Origin: Clostridia bacterium
Lineage (GTDB): Bacteria; Bacillota; Clostridia; Oscillospirales; CAG-382
Length of the DNA stretch: 33,456 nt
Assembly: GCA_900757905.1 (NCBI GenBank)
Contig: CAAEPN010000005.1
Location: 1-33,456, forward strand
Reading direction: 5' to 3'
Below, one piece after another: positions 8,365-16,119 of the stretch. The notes beneath the pieces are model-generated. The model was given only the letters and a program-made list of their open reading frames with translations. It was not told the DNA's origin and made no database searches. The position numbers were made by a program, and so were the translations under genes. How positions within the stretch are numbered: the first letter of the stretch is position 1; each line of letters opens with the position of its first letter.

Positions 8365-9131
8365 TTTCTCTCCTTCTTTACCACATTCATCACACGTTCT
8401 GCACCGTCGGCAAGAAAAACCGTATCCATACCTAAGGCAAGAAAGGTATATCCCTCGCTTAAGGCTCCCGTAAGGTTTTCCTCTGCGGGAAGCACAATAT
8501 GCTGACCGGCCGCCTTGTGATGCTTCAAGCACGCTGCAAGCACCTTGCTTTTAGCAGCCTTTACGGACGGATGGTCGGTCTGCCCCACAACACCGTAAGA
8601 ACCGGATAGGTCATACGACCCGATCAATACGCCGTCGACGCCCTCGACCTCTAAGATCGCATCGATGTTCTCCACCGCTTCTTTGGATTCGATCATGACA
8701 ATGACGGTCGTTTCCTCGTTCGCTTCTTTTGCGTAAGCGTCGAAATCCTTGCCCCAGCCGTTTGCGCGGACAAACGCAAAGCCGCGGACGCCCTCCGGCG
8801 GATATTTCGCCGCCGCTACGGCTTTTTTTGCACTTTCGGCATTGTTCACAAGAGGAATAATGACGCCTTTTGCGCCGCAGTCAAGCACGCGCCGGATGGC
8901 AAGCGTATCGTTTTCGCGAAGCCGCGCCATCGGCTCGCAGCTTGCGCTTGCAGCCTTAACAGCCCGTGCAATGTCGCAGAATTCCTTTTCATTGCTGTCC
9001 GTATGCTCCATATCGACGACCATAAAATCAAAGCCTTTGCCGGCTAATATCTCCGCCGCCACGGTATTTCCGGTCTGAATCCAAGAACCGGTCACCGGAA
9101 GCCCTTTCTTCAACTTTTCCCGAACAGTCAT
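8361..9131 (-). CDS. HpcH/HpaI-family class II aldolase
   Basis: The 256-residue protein is an HpcH/HpaI aldolase. Motifs are GFDFMVVDMEHTDSN, the metal-site segment VIVMIESKEAVENIDAI, and GVDGVLIGSYDLSGSYG. Members cleave 2-keto-3-deoxy (or 4-hydroxy-2-keto) acids to pyruvate and an aldehyde with a divalent metal. The start is ATG at 9131, eight bases from AAGGAG; the in-frame TTG at 9137 would be only two bases from that site. First gene of the operon with the dehydratase, whose product would be its substrate. A twin operator for the divergent LacI-type protein lies in its leader. Confidence 0.9.
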   Translation of the reverse strand: MTVREKLKKGLPVTGSWIQTGNTVAAEILAGKGFDFMVVDMEHTDSNEKEFCDIARAVKAASASCEPMARLRENDTLAIRRVLDCGAKGVIIPLVNNAESAKKAVAAAKYPPEGVRGFAFVRANGWGKDFDAYAKEANEETTVIVMIESKEAVENIDAILEVEGVDGVLIGSYDLSGSYGVVGQTDHPSVKAAKSKVLAACLKHHKAAGQHIVLPAEENLTGALSEGYTFLALGMDTVFLADGAERVMNVVKKERK

Positions 9132-9147
9132 ATTCAAGTCTCCTTAA

Positions 9148-9161
9148 CTAAAATTATTTAG
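9148..9161. promoter_or_regulatory. LacI-type operator copy 1
   Basis: CTAAA-ATTA-TTTAG, a perfect 5-bp-arm palindrome in the aldolase leader, just upstream of its ribosome site. A near twin is at 9234-9247, 86 bp away centre to centre (about eight DNA turns), which would allow looping. Confidence 0.65.
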
Positions 9162-9190
9162 CATTTTCAATTTTTTCTTCTGTCAGCTGC

Positions 9191-9219
9191 ATTGTAACAC
9201 AGCAAGTCACAGTTGTCAA
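9191..9219 (-). promoter_or_regulatory. Promoter of the aldolase operon
   Basis: On the minus strand TTGACA (9214-9219) is followed by 17 bases and TACAAT (9191-9196). One operator copy lies downstream of the expected start site, the other just upstream of the -35. Confidence 0.85.
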
Positions 9220-9233
9220 TAGAGCGAAATACA

Positions 9234-9247
9234 CTAAATTATTTTAG
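9234..9247. promoter_or_regulatory. LacI-type operator copy 2
   Basis: CTAAA-TTAT-TTTAG, a perfect palindrome nearly identical to 9148-9161. It sits between the two divergent promoters, 9 bases before the -35 of the LacI-family gene, so it could serve autoregulation as well as the operon. Confidence 0.65.
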
Positions 9248-9255
9248 CTCGTTTC

Positions 9256-9284
9256 TTGACAAGGCAAGCGAAATATGCTATTCT
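9256..9284 (+). promoter_or_regulatory. Promoter of the LacI-family regulator
   Basis: TTGACA (9256-9261), 17-base spacer, TATTCT (9279-9284). Confidence 0.8.
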
Positions 9285-9321
9285 GATACAAACGAAACCA
9301 CATGTCAAGGAGCAAATAGAA

Positions 9322-10353
9322 ATGAAAGTCACCGCTGCCGATGTTGCAAAGCTTGCAGGCGTATCCCGAACGACCGTATCGCTTGTGTTGACCGAAAACA
9401 CCTCTGTCGTTCTTTCCGAGCCGACAAAAAAACGCGTCATAGAGGCAGCCAAGCAGCTGCAATACGGGCCGTTTTCCGAAAAAAGAATGTCGCCGTATTC
9501 AAAGGAATTCGCAGCCGTGATCTTACCGACCTTACTCAATCCGTTTTATCCGGAATCCTTAAACAGCATTACTTCCATATTGTCGGATTACGGCTATAAA
9601 ACGCTGATCCACTGTACAAATAAAAACGCCGACAGCGAAAAAGCCTTTTTAAAAGGACTGGATAAGCGTTCGGTAAAAATGATTCTTTTTACTTACACGC
9701 CCTTAGCACGAGAAACCGCCAAAGCCGTCGCCGGGCAGATCCCGACCTGCGTTTTGGGAGAATTGAATTTTTCCATGTCCTGCTTAAATATCGCACTTGA
9801 CAGCGAAAACGCGGGATACCGGACGATCAAGCACCTTTGGGAAAGCGGCAGAAGAAAAATATGCTTTGTGTCCAACGGCTTAAACTCGCTGTCACTGTCG
9901 AGAAAAAAGCGATTGGACGGAATCAGAAAATATGCCGCCGAAGTCGGTGCGGCGGACAGTCTGTTTCTTGCCATAGAGGACAAGGAAAGCGATGAATATG
10001 AGACCGGCTACCGGCAGACATTAGCGGCTTTGGCAAAAAATCCCGAAATTGACGCAGTCATCGGCGTCAATGATCTTGTCGCCATAGGCGCTATGAACGC
10101 TATACGGGATCATGGAGCGGAGGTTCCGGGCGATATTGCCGTTGTCGGCTTTGACAACAGTAAGCTTGCAAGCCACTATACGCCAAAACTCACCTCGGTG
10201 GAGCATCATATCTATGACCGCACAAAGTTAGCGATTGCAACACTGCTTGACGATAAGCGCAAGGCCATGTCCAAAAAGATCATTTATGAGCCGACATTGA
10301 TTATCCGGGAAAGCTCCGGACAGACCCCGGTCGAGTTCTCCGCTTTATCGTGA
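9322..10353 (+). CDS. LacI-family transcriptional regulator
   Basis: The 343-residue protein begins MKVTAADVAKLAGVSRTTVS, the LacI helix-turn-helix, followed by a hinge and a periplasmic-binding-protein-like sensor domain (about 60-335) with VVGFDNSKLASHYTPKLTSV typical of the family. ATG at 9322 follows AAGGAG; the longer open frame starts within the promoter and is not used. It is divergent from the aldolase-dehydratase operon and very probably represses it by binding the two CTAAA-N4-TTTAG palindromes in the shared intergenic region. The effector is likely a sugar, sugar acid or pathway intermediate. Confidence 0.93.
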   Translation: MKVTAADVAKLAGVSRTTVSLVLTENTSVVLSEPTKKRVIEAAKQLQYGPFSEKRMSPYSKEFAAVILPTLLNPFYPESLNSITSILSDYGYKTLIHCTNKNADSEKAFLKGLDKRSVKMILFTYTPLARETAKAVAGQIPTCVLGELNFSMSCLNIALDSENAGYRTIKHLWESGRRKICFVSNGLNSLSLSRKKRLDGIRKYAAEVGAADSLFLAIEDKESDEYETGYRQTLAALAKNPEIDAVIGVNDLVAIGAMNAIRDHGAEVPGDIAVVGFDNSKLASHYTPKLTSVEHHIYDRTKLAIATLLDDKRKAMSKKIIYEPTLIIRESSGQTPVEFSALS

Positions 10354-10412
10354 TTCATTTAATCGCTTGCCGTGTACTTTAGCCGAAAAAAAGATGAATG
10401 CAGATTTCAGCT

Positions 10413-10431
10413 ATACCTGCGGTGCAGGTAT
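10413..10431. promoter_or_regulatory. Inverted repeat next to the orphan-operon promoter
   Basis: ATACCTGC and GCAGGTAT form an 8-bp perfect inverted repeat around GGT, four bases before the -35 at 10436. There is no U-tract, so an activator or repressor site is more likely than a terminator for the LacI-family gene. I see no clear terminator after that gene. Confidence 0.45.
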
Positions 10432-10435
10432 TCGC

Positions 10436-10464
10436 TTGACAAAACGTGCTGTATACGATATAAT
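10436..10464 (+). promoter_or_regulatory. Consensus promoter of the two-gene orphan operon
   Basis: TTGACA (10436-10441), 17 bases, TATAAT (10459-10464): a perfect match to the housekeeping consensus, about 60 bases before the first start codon. Confidence 0.85.
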
Positions 10465-10525
10465 GCTGATGTCAGTACTCTTTACACCAAATCGTTTTTT
10501 ACGCTATGGGACGAGGTAACAATTT

Positions 10526-10846
10526 ATGAATCGCTATCAAAACATAATTAAGTACATACCTTTTTTCAATATAATTTGTGTTTTCCAATTGCTTGTCTGC
10601 CTTTTAAAAAACTCATTTTATATCCACGCCAAAGAAAAATACAGTGCCCTTTTTCGGCCAATGCTGGTATTACTCGGAATCAACATTCCGGTCATAATTG
10701 CCCGATATTATTTGACGAATGCAACTATTTTATACATCGTGAATTTCTTAGATGCTTTGATTTCTTTGTATGTTTGGGCCGAGCTATGCATAAGAGAGCA
10801 AAAACGCATTGAGGAGTTCAGTAAACAGTGTAAAACGACTCCGTGA
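10526..10846 (+). CDS. Small membrane protein of unknown function
   Basis: A 106-residue protein I do not recognise. Three hydrophobic stretches are visible, about 10-28, 42-63 and 66-89, followed by a charged tail (REQKRIEEFSKQ), so it is probably a three-helix membrane protein with a cytoplasmic C-terminus. ATG follows ACGAGG. It is the first gene of an operon with the 340-residue protein 19 bases downstream, under a perfect promoter. Codon use and base composition are visibly more AT-rich than the flanking operons, which may indicate transfer. Confidence 0.75.
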   Translation: MNRYQNIIKYIPFFNIICVFQLLVCLLKNSFYIHAKEKYSALFRPMLVLLGINIPVIIARYYLTNATILYIVNFLDALISLYVWAELCIREQKRIEEFSKQCKTTP

Positions 10847-10865
10847 TATGCTTTGAGGAGGCATT

Positions 10866-11888
10866 ATGAATCACTTTACAACCAAATTAGCCAACTCCTT
10901 GAATTTTTTGAACCATGTAGCAGCCTGCAAGAATTACAGTGAGTACGCGGAAACAGTTGTACACAGTTCCTTTTATCAAACTCTATTGGATCGTTACATG
11001 AAGAACGACGCTTATTTCAAGGATGAAGTTCAAAAAATGCTTGACCCGGTAACCGGCTTGGTTTCGGAAAAAGACTTTGAAAAAATAAAGGAGTATGCCG
11101 CTTGCTGCCGCGGAATGCAGAAACAGGCGGAAGAGGAGGCGTTGGAGGAAATCGAAGACCTGAAACACAGCCCCAATGCCGATATAAGGCAGCTTGCCGA
11201 ATGCGCCGAGGACTGGTTTTATGATATGAAGATAACGCGCTGTACAGTGGATTCGGAAAACGTGGTTGATCTTGCTATTCCAAGCGATTGCGGCACAAAA
11301 CAATGCGTCATGCAGTTCCGGAACATTGTCCCATTAAACGAAGAAAAAATCGAACAATGTACCGGCTGTGTGGTAACGGAAATTGAGTTTCGGAAAACCG
11401 ATGACGGTTCTTATACATTGGAGCTTGACTTGGTTAACAGTGCAAAAGGAAAACTCATGACGGTCAGATTTGAATTCAAAGATATTCATGTGGAGATTTT
11501 GCCGTATAAACCGGTTGATCCATGGGATAAATATGACCAAAGTTCCAATGATAATATACGGAAACTCGCGGAATGTGCGCAAAGTTGGTTTGTCGGAGCC
11601 GAAATTACTTATTTTGCTGAAAGTCCAAAAAACGATGTTTCTTTTGTTTTATCCGCGCGCGGCGGCAAGAAAAAATGTCGGCTGAAATTCCGAAACCGTG
11701 AACCGTTGGACAAGAATTTGATTTTAAAATGCGTAGGGAATCAAGTGTTTTCTCCCTCACTTTCCGAGAATGAAGCGGGTTACTATGAATTGAAATTTCT
11801 TGCATGGAACGAGTGCAAAATACCGGTAGAACCGGTATCTTCTTGGAAATTTGAGTTCAAAAATATCTTGGTTGACATCATGGGATGA
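10866..11888 (+). CDS. Unrecognised protein with two tandem repeats
   Basis: This 340-residue protein matches no family I know. Residues 1-105 are mostly helical and charged (EKIKEYAAC, EEEALEEIEDLKH). Two repeats of about 105-110 residues follow (about 106-211 and 229-339), sharing IRxLAECAxxWF at the start, CxxxFRNxxPL in the middle and FEFKxIxVxI at the end. The repeats look like alternating beta strands. There is no signal peptide or membrane segment. ATG has an excellent GAGGAGG site. It is the second gene of an operon with a small membrane protein, so the two may act together at the membrane. Confidence 0.75.
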   Translation: MNHFTTKLANSLNFLNHVAACKNYSEYAETVVHSSFYQTLLDRYMKNDAYFKDEVQKMLDPVTGLVSEKDFEKIKEYAACCRGMQKQAEEEALEEIEDLKHSPNADIRQLAECAEDWFYDMKITRCTVDSENVVDLAIPSDCGTKQCVMQFRNIVPLNEEKIEQCTGCVVTEIEFRKTDDGSYTLELDLVNSAKGKLMTVRFEFKDIHVEILPYKPVDPWDKYDQSSNDNIRKLAECAQSWFVGAEITYFAESPKNDVSFVLSARGGKKKCRLKFRNREPLDKNLILKCVGNQVFSPSLSENEAGYYELKFLAWNECKIPVEPVSSWKFEFKNILVDIMG

Positions 11889-11923
11889 ATGCTTCACATA
11901 GTATCAAATTCCAATATTACAAG

Positions 11924-11964
11924 AAAAGCGCAGTCTACTTTTTTTCGCAGACTGCGCTTTTTTT
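11924..11964. terminator. Bidirectional terminator between convergent operons
   Basis: The stem AAAGCGCAGTCT pairs with AGACTGCGCTTT and is followed by TTTT on the plus strand; on the minus strand it is followed by TTTTCTT. It can end both the orphan operon and the his operon, which converge here. Confidence 0.85.
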
Positions 11965-12014
11965 GCGCGGTTTCAGAACAAATTCAAGCCTTCTTACAGC
12001 ATCCGCCCAAAGGC

Positions 12015-12773
12015 TTAAAAGGTTTCGCATATGTTATTTATTCTTATATCGCCGAACCCAAAGCACAAATTTTCTGCACTGTGCGCGTCGCTGGACAAAA
12101 TAAACTTTCCGCCGAGACTTGCAATTTTCCTTATAAGATCTTCACCCGGATACGGCGTTTTTCGGTATCCGCGAGATACCGCACCGGTGTTTATCTCAAA
12201 CGGAACGCCATATTGCACAAGATCTTCGATCGCACGGTACGCGCATTCTTTGTACCGGTCATTGTTTTCATCAAAAAATCTTCCGCCCTCATTGAATTTT
12301 GATACAAGGTCAAAATGCCCAATGATATCGGCCCCCGTCTTCCCCACCACATGCGACACAAGCTGAAAATATTCCTTTGCCAGAGCATAATAATCGCCGC
12401 CGAACTTGTTTTCTGCAAGCGCCTTGAAATTTTCCGCACTCTCGTCCACCGAAAAGTATTCGCCGCCGATCTTGATATAATGCACCGAACCGATGACATA
12501 ATCGCAGCCGCTGTCCGCCGTATCGGAAAAATAGTCTTTTTCGACGCCTTTGAATATTTCGATCTTTCCGTGGTATTTTTCGCGCAGACGGTCGATTTCA
12601 TCACAAAAAGCGGTTTCATTTCCCTTTTTGATACAGCATTCCTCGTCAAACGGCACATACGAATGATAGACCAACCCGATTTTTCCCATATGAAGCTTTA
12701 TCGCCGCCAGAATCATTTCTTCGGGCGAATTTTTGCCGTCACAAAAACAGGTATGGACGTGAAAATCATTCAT
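12015..12773 (-). CDS. hisK: Histidinol-phosphatase, PHP family
   Basis: The 252-residue protein has the PHP metal site HVHTCFCDG (His5, His7, Asp12), with further ligands in GVEKDYF, IGSVHYI, IIGHFDL and SSDAHS. Members remove phosphate from histidinol phosphate, step eight of histidine synthesis, and replace the HAD-type HisB N-domain. This fits, because the HisB here is only the dehydratase. It is the last gene of the his operon and its ATG overlaps the hisIE stop as ATGA, with GGAG upstream. The PHP family also includes other phosphoesterases, but the operon position makes the assignment strong. Confidence 0.92.
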   Translation of the reverse strand: MNDFHVHTCFCDGKNSPEEMILAAIKLHMGKIGLVYHSYVPFDEECCIKKGNETAFCDEIDRLREKYHGKIEIFKGVEKDYFSDTADSGCDYVIGSVHYIKIGGEYFSVDESAENFKALAENKFGGDYYALAKEYFQLVSHVVGKTGADIIGHFDLVSKFNEGGRFFDENNDRYKECAYRAIEDLVQYGVPFEINTGAVSRGYRKTPYPGEDLIRKIASLGGKFILSSDAHSAENLCFGFGDIRINNICETF

Positions 12774-13429
12774 TTTGTCATTTTCTCCTGCTTCACCTTG
12801 TGGTCGATGACATTGCGCGACGCAAGCTCATACTGAATATCGCGAAGACTGATTCCCGTGTGCGCCATGAGCACCAAAACATGATAGCACAGGTCGGCTA
12901 TTTCGTAGATCGTTTCTTTTTTGTCCTCCGCTTTCGCCGCGATAATCACTTCGGTACTTTCCTCTCCCACTTTTTTGAGGATTTTGTCTAATCCTTTTTC
13001 AAAAAGATAGGTCGTGTACGACCCCTCTTTCATCTCTTTTTTGCGGTCAAGAAGAAGATTCATGAGCTTAGAAAGCGAAAATTCGGTCATCGTATCATCG
13101 TGACAAACCGTGTTGGTAAAGCAGCTTTCCGTACCGGTATGGCACGCAGGGCCATCCTTTTCCACAATAACGTTTAACGCGTCGTAATCGCAGTCTGCTG
13201 TAATCGATACAATATGCTGATAATTTCCGCTTGTTTCGCCCTTTGTCCAAAGCGTGTTTCTCGAACGGCTCCAAAAGCAGGTAAGGCCCTTTTCGATCGA
13301 CTTTTCAAGGCTTTCTCTGTTCATATACGCAAGCGTGAGCACATCTTTTGTGATGTTGTCGGTCACGATAGCCGGGATAAGCCCCTTTTCGTCAAATTTT
13401 AATTTGTTGATATCAAAATCACACTTCAT
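12770..13429 (-). CDS. hisI: Bifunctional PR-AMP cyclohydrolase / PR-ATP pyrophosphohydrolase
   Basis: This 219-residue HisIE fusion performs steps two and three of histidine synthesis. The HisI part (about 1-110) has FWSRSRNTLWTKGETSGN and the metal-binding segments DCDYDA and CHTGTESCF. The HisE part (about 118-215) has EGSYTTYLFEKGLDKILKKV and the metal-binding EESTEVIIAAK, then EIADLCYHVLVLM. ATG follows AAAGGAG; 13 bases separate it from hisF and it overlaps hisK by 4 bases. Length and domain order are normal for a fused enzyme. Confidence 0.97.
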   Translation of the reverse strand: MKCDFDINKLKFDEKGLIPAIVTDNITKDVLTLAYMNRESLEKSIEKGLTCFWSRSRNTLWTKGETSGNYQHIVSITADCDYDALNVIVEKDGPACHTGTESCFTNTVCHDDTMTEFSLSKLMNLLLDRKKEMKEGSYTTYLFEKGLDKILKKVGEESTEVIIAAKAEDKKETIYEIADLCYHVLVLMAHTGISLRDIQYELASRNVIDHKVKQEKMTK

Positions 13430-13442
13430 TTTTATCGCTCCT

Positions 13443-14201
13443 TTAAATTCTAACCAAAATTCCGTTTTCTTTCAACGTGCGCTTCAAATCGGGAATCTCC
13501 ACCTCTTTGAAGTGGAAGATCGACGCGGCTAATCCTGCGTCCACCTTCGGGAGTTTTGTAAAAAGCTCGACAAAATCTTCTTTTTTGCCGGCTCCGCCCG
13601 ACGCGATAACCGGAACATTCACCGCATTGCACACCGCGTCCAACATTTCAAGGTCAAATCCGCCTTTCACGCCGTCGGTGTCGATGGAATTCAAAACGAC
13701 CTCGCCGGCACCTCTGTCGACGCACTGTTTAATCCACGAAACCGCCTCAAGACCGGTTCTTTCGCGTCCGCCTTTGGCATATACGGTAAACTGTCCGTTT
13801 TCGCGCTTTACGTCCGCCGAAAGAACCACGCACTGATTTCCGTATTTTTTCGCCGCCTCGCAGATTAAGTCCGGATTTTTAAGCGCACCCGAATTGACGC
13901 TTACCTTGTCCGCGCCGCATTTTAACATCCGGTCAAAATCGTCCACGGTGTTGATGCCGCCGCCGACCGTAAGCGGAATGAAAATCGTTTCGGCAACCTT
14001 TTTTAAGATATCGGTAAAAAGCGCTCTGCCCTCGGCCGACGCGGTTATGTCGTAAAAAACAAGCTCGTCCGCGCCGTTGTCGCTGTAATACTTTGCAAGC
14101 TCCACCGGCGACGAAACGTCCGACAATCCCTCAAAATTCACGCCCTTGACCACGCGGCCGTTCTTTACGTCAAGACACGGGATAATTCGTTTTGTGATCA
14201 T
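13443..14201 (-). CDS. hisF: Imidazole glycerol phosphate synthase subunit HisF
   Basis: The 252-residue (beta/alpha)8-barrel cyclase subunit makes IGP and AICAR from PRFAR using ammonia from HisH. The start MITKRIIPCLDVKNGRVVKG has the catalytic Asp11, and VVLSADVKRENG supplies the second catalytic Asp (about 130). Phosphate-binding loops GGGIN and ASGGAG are present. ATG overlaps the hisA stop as ATGA. Standard length. Confidence 0.98.
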   Translation of the reverse strand: MITKRIIPCLDVKNGRVVKGVNFEGLSDVSSPVELAKYYSDNGADELVFYDITASAEGRALFTDILKKVAETIFIPLTVGGGINTVDDFDRMLKCGADKVSVNSGALKNPDLICEAAKKYGNQCVVLSADVKRENGQFTVYAKGGRERTGLEAVSWIKQCVDRGAGEVVLNSIDTDGVKGGFDLEMLDAVCNAVNVPVIASGGAGKKEDFVELFTKLPKVDAGLAASIFHFKEVEIPDLKRTLKENGILVRI

Positions 14202-14911
14202 TTTGCCACCTCGGTTGCTTCGGCAAGCGATATCGCCTTTGTATAGTATGCCTTGCCGATGATCGCACCGTAAATTCCCAAAGCTTTGAGCTTTTTTATA
14301 TCGGCTATGCTGCTCACGCCGCCCGACGCGATGATGTTGATATCGAATTTTTCAGACATATCCTTGTATAGACCGACGTTTGTGCCCTGCATTGCGCCAT
14401 CCTTTGAAACGTCGGTGCAGATTACGGTTTTAACGCCGATATCCTGCATCTTCTCACAAAACTCAAACGGCGTAAACTTACTTAGATCCGTCCAGCCCTT
14501 TATGGCGACAAATCCGTCCTTTATGTCGATCCCCACCGCGATCTTATCGCCGTATATCCGAACCGCACTTTGCAAAAATTCCTCATCATTCACCGCCGCC
14601 GTGCCGAGAATGACGCGTCCCACACCGGCATTTACGTATTTTTCCACCGTTTCAAGCGTGCGTATTCCGCCGCCGACTTCGGTAAAAAGAGAGGTGCTTT
14701 GCACAATTTTCTCAATCGTGCCGATGTTCGGCGTATCGCCTGTTTTCGCACCCTCAAGGTCTACCACGTGCAAGAACTCCGCTCCCGAATTTTCAAAATC
14801 CTTTGCGATCTCAAGCGGAGCTTCACTGTAAACCGTCATTTCCCGGTAATCGCCCTTTAAAAGTCGCACCGCCTTGCCGTCATACAAATCGATTGCAGGA
14901 AAAATATGCAT
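14198..14911 (-). CDS. hisA: ProFAR isomerase HisA
   Basis: The 237-residue (beta/alpha)8-barrel isomerase converts ProFAR to PRFAR, step four. MHIFPAIDLYDGKAVRL carries catalytic Asp8; TDVSKDGAMQGTN carries the second Asp, and the phosphate loops are GGGIRT and ASGGVSS. ATG is three bases after the hisH stop and its 3' end overlaps hisF by 4 bases. Nothing suggests the broader PriA specificity. Confidence 0.97.
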   Translation of the reverse strand: MHIFPAIDLYDGKAVRLLKGDYREMTVYSEAPLEIAKDFENSGAEFLHVVDLEGAKTGDTPNIGTIEKIVQSTSLFTEVGGGIRTLETVEKYVNAGVGRVILGTAAVNDEEFLQSAVRIYGDKIAVGIDIKDGFVAIKGWTDLSKFTPFEFCEKMQDIGVKTVICTDVSKDGAMQGTNVGLYKDMSEKFDINIIASGGVSSIADIKKLKALGIYGAIIGKAYYTKAISLAEATEVAK

Positions 14912-14914
14912 TTT

Positions 14915-15532
14915 CTACTCCTCCTTTTCACAAAATGCACGCAAAATGTTAAGCCCCGTCTTTCCGCTTTTTTCAGGATGGAACTGGCATCCGTACACAT
15001 TTCCGCACTGTACCGCGGCGGTGAGCTTGGCTCCATATTCCGCATTTGCAATAACGCTTTCTTCGCAATCCGCCGCATAATACGAATGGACAAAATACAC
15101 AAAATCGCCGTCGCTTATATACTTGAAGATCTCGCTTTTCTTATCGGTAAATTCCAACGAATTCCAGCCGATATGCGGCACTTTCAGATCCTTTCCGATC
15201 CTGTCGGCTATCGGACGGATCTCGCCCTTTATCAGTCCAAGCCCCTCATGCTCGCCATATTCAAAGCTTTTGTCGAACAAAAGCTGCATACCGAGACAAA
15301 TTCCCATGACCGGCTTGCCTTTTTTTGCCTCTGAAACGATAACCTCGTCAAGACGCGCGTCTTTCAGCTTTTTTATCGCGTCGCCAAACGCGCCCACACC
15401 GGGAAGAATGATCTTTTCCGCACTTTTGATTTTTTCACGGTCGCCCGTCACGCATGCGTCCGCGCCGACATAGGAAAGCGACCGGCTAAGTGAAAAAAGA
15501 TTTCCCACGCCATAATCGACAATTGCAATCAT
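14915..15532 (-). CDS. hisH: IGP synthase glutaminase subunit HisH
   Basis: This 205-residue class I glutamine amidotransferase supplies ammonia to HisF. Nucleophile Cys79 is in MGICLGMQLLF and the His-Glu pair is in QFHPEKSG near residue 184; LPGVGAFG is the oxyanion segment. I start at ATG 15532, seven bases after GGGAG; an in-frame TTG one codon upstream is too close to that site. The ATG shares one base with the hisB stop (TGATG), indicating coupling. Confidence 0.96.
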   Translation of the reverse strand: MIAIVDYGVGNLFSLSRSLSYVGADACVTGDREKIKSAEKIILPGVGAFGDAIKKLKDARLDEVIVSEAKKGKPVMGICLGMQLLFDKSFEYGEHEGLGLIKGEIRPIADRIGKDLKVPHIGWNSLEFTDKKSEIFKYISDGDFVYFVHSYYAADCEESVIANAEYGAKLTAAVQCGNVYGCQFHPEKSGKTGLNILRAFCEKEE

Positions 15533-16119
15533 CAAAGCACTCCCTTTGTTGACGGAATTTCGTCCTTGAATGCGCCGTCGATCTTAACCGCGCACGACAA
15601 CGTCCGTGCAAACGACTTGAACGCACCCTCGATGATGTGATGTGAATTTGTCCCTGAGATCTTCCTTATATGAAGCGTACATTTCGCGCTTCGCACAAAT
15701 GCCGCAAAAAACTCCTCGCAAAGCTCGGTATCAAACGTGCCGACTTTTTCGGTGGGAATATCGAGCGAATACGAAAGGTGAGACCGTCCCGACAAATCAA
15801 CCGCCGTTAAAATGAGAGACTCGTCCATGGGAAGAATGGTGTCGGCATAGCGCATAATGCCTTTTTTGTCGCCGAGCGCTTTATCAAAAGCCTCGCCGAG
15901 CGCAATTCCGATGTCCTCCACCGTGTGATGGTCGTCCACATAGGTATCACCCACACAGGAAAGCGTCAGATCAAAATGCGCATGCTTTGCAAAAAGCGTC
16001 AGCATATGCTCCAAAAATCCGCAGCCGCACTTGATCTCCGACTTTCCGCTTCCGTCAAGATCTAACGAAAGACTTATGTCCGTTTCGTTTGTTTTACGTT
16101 TGATCTCCGCCGCTCTCAT
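15532..16119 (-). CDS. hisB: Imidazoleglycerol-phosphate dehydratase
   Basis: The 195-residue monofunctional dehydratase performs step six. Metal-binding histidines are in FLEHMLTLFAKHAHFD, DDHHTVEDIGIALGEA and the C-terminal SHHIIEGAFKSFARTL. It lacks the phosphatase domain fused to it in enterobacteria, consistent with a separate hisK in this operon. ATG follows GAGGAGG and overlaps the hisC stop as ATGA. Confidence 0.98.
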   Translation of the reverse strand: MRAAEIKRKTNETDISLSLDLDGSGKSEIKCGCGFLEHMLTLFAKHAHFDLTLSCVGDTYVDDHHTVEDIGIALGEAFDKALGDKKGIMRYADTILPMDESLILTAVDLSGRSHLSYSLDIPTEKVGTFDTELCEEFFAAFVRSAKCTLHIRKISGTNSHHIIEGAFKSFARTLSCAVKIDGAFKDEIPSTKGVL

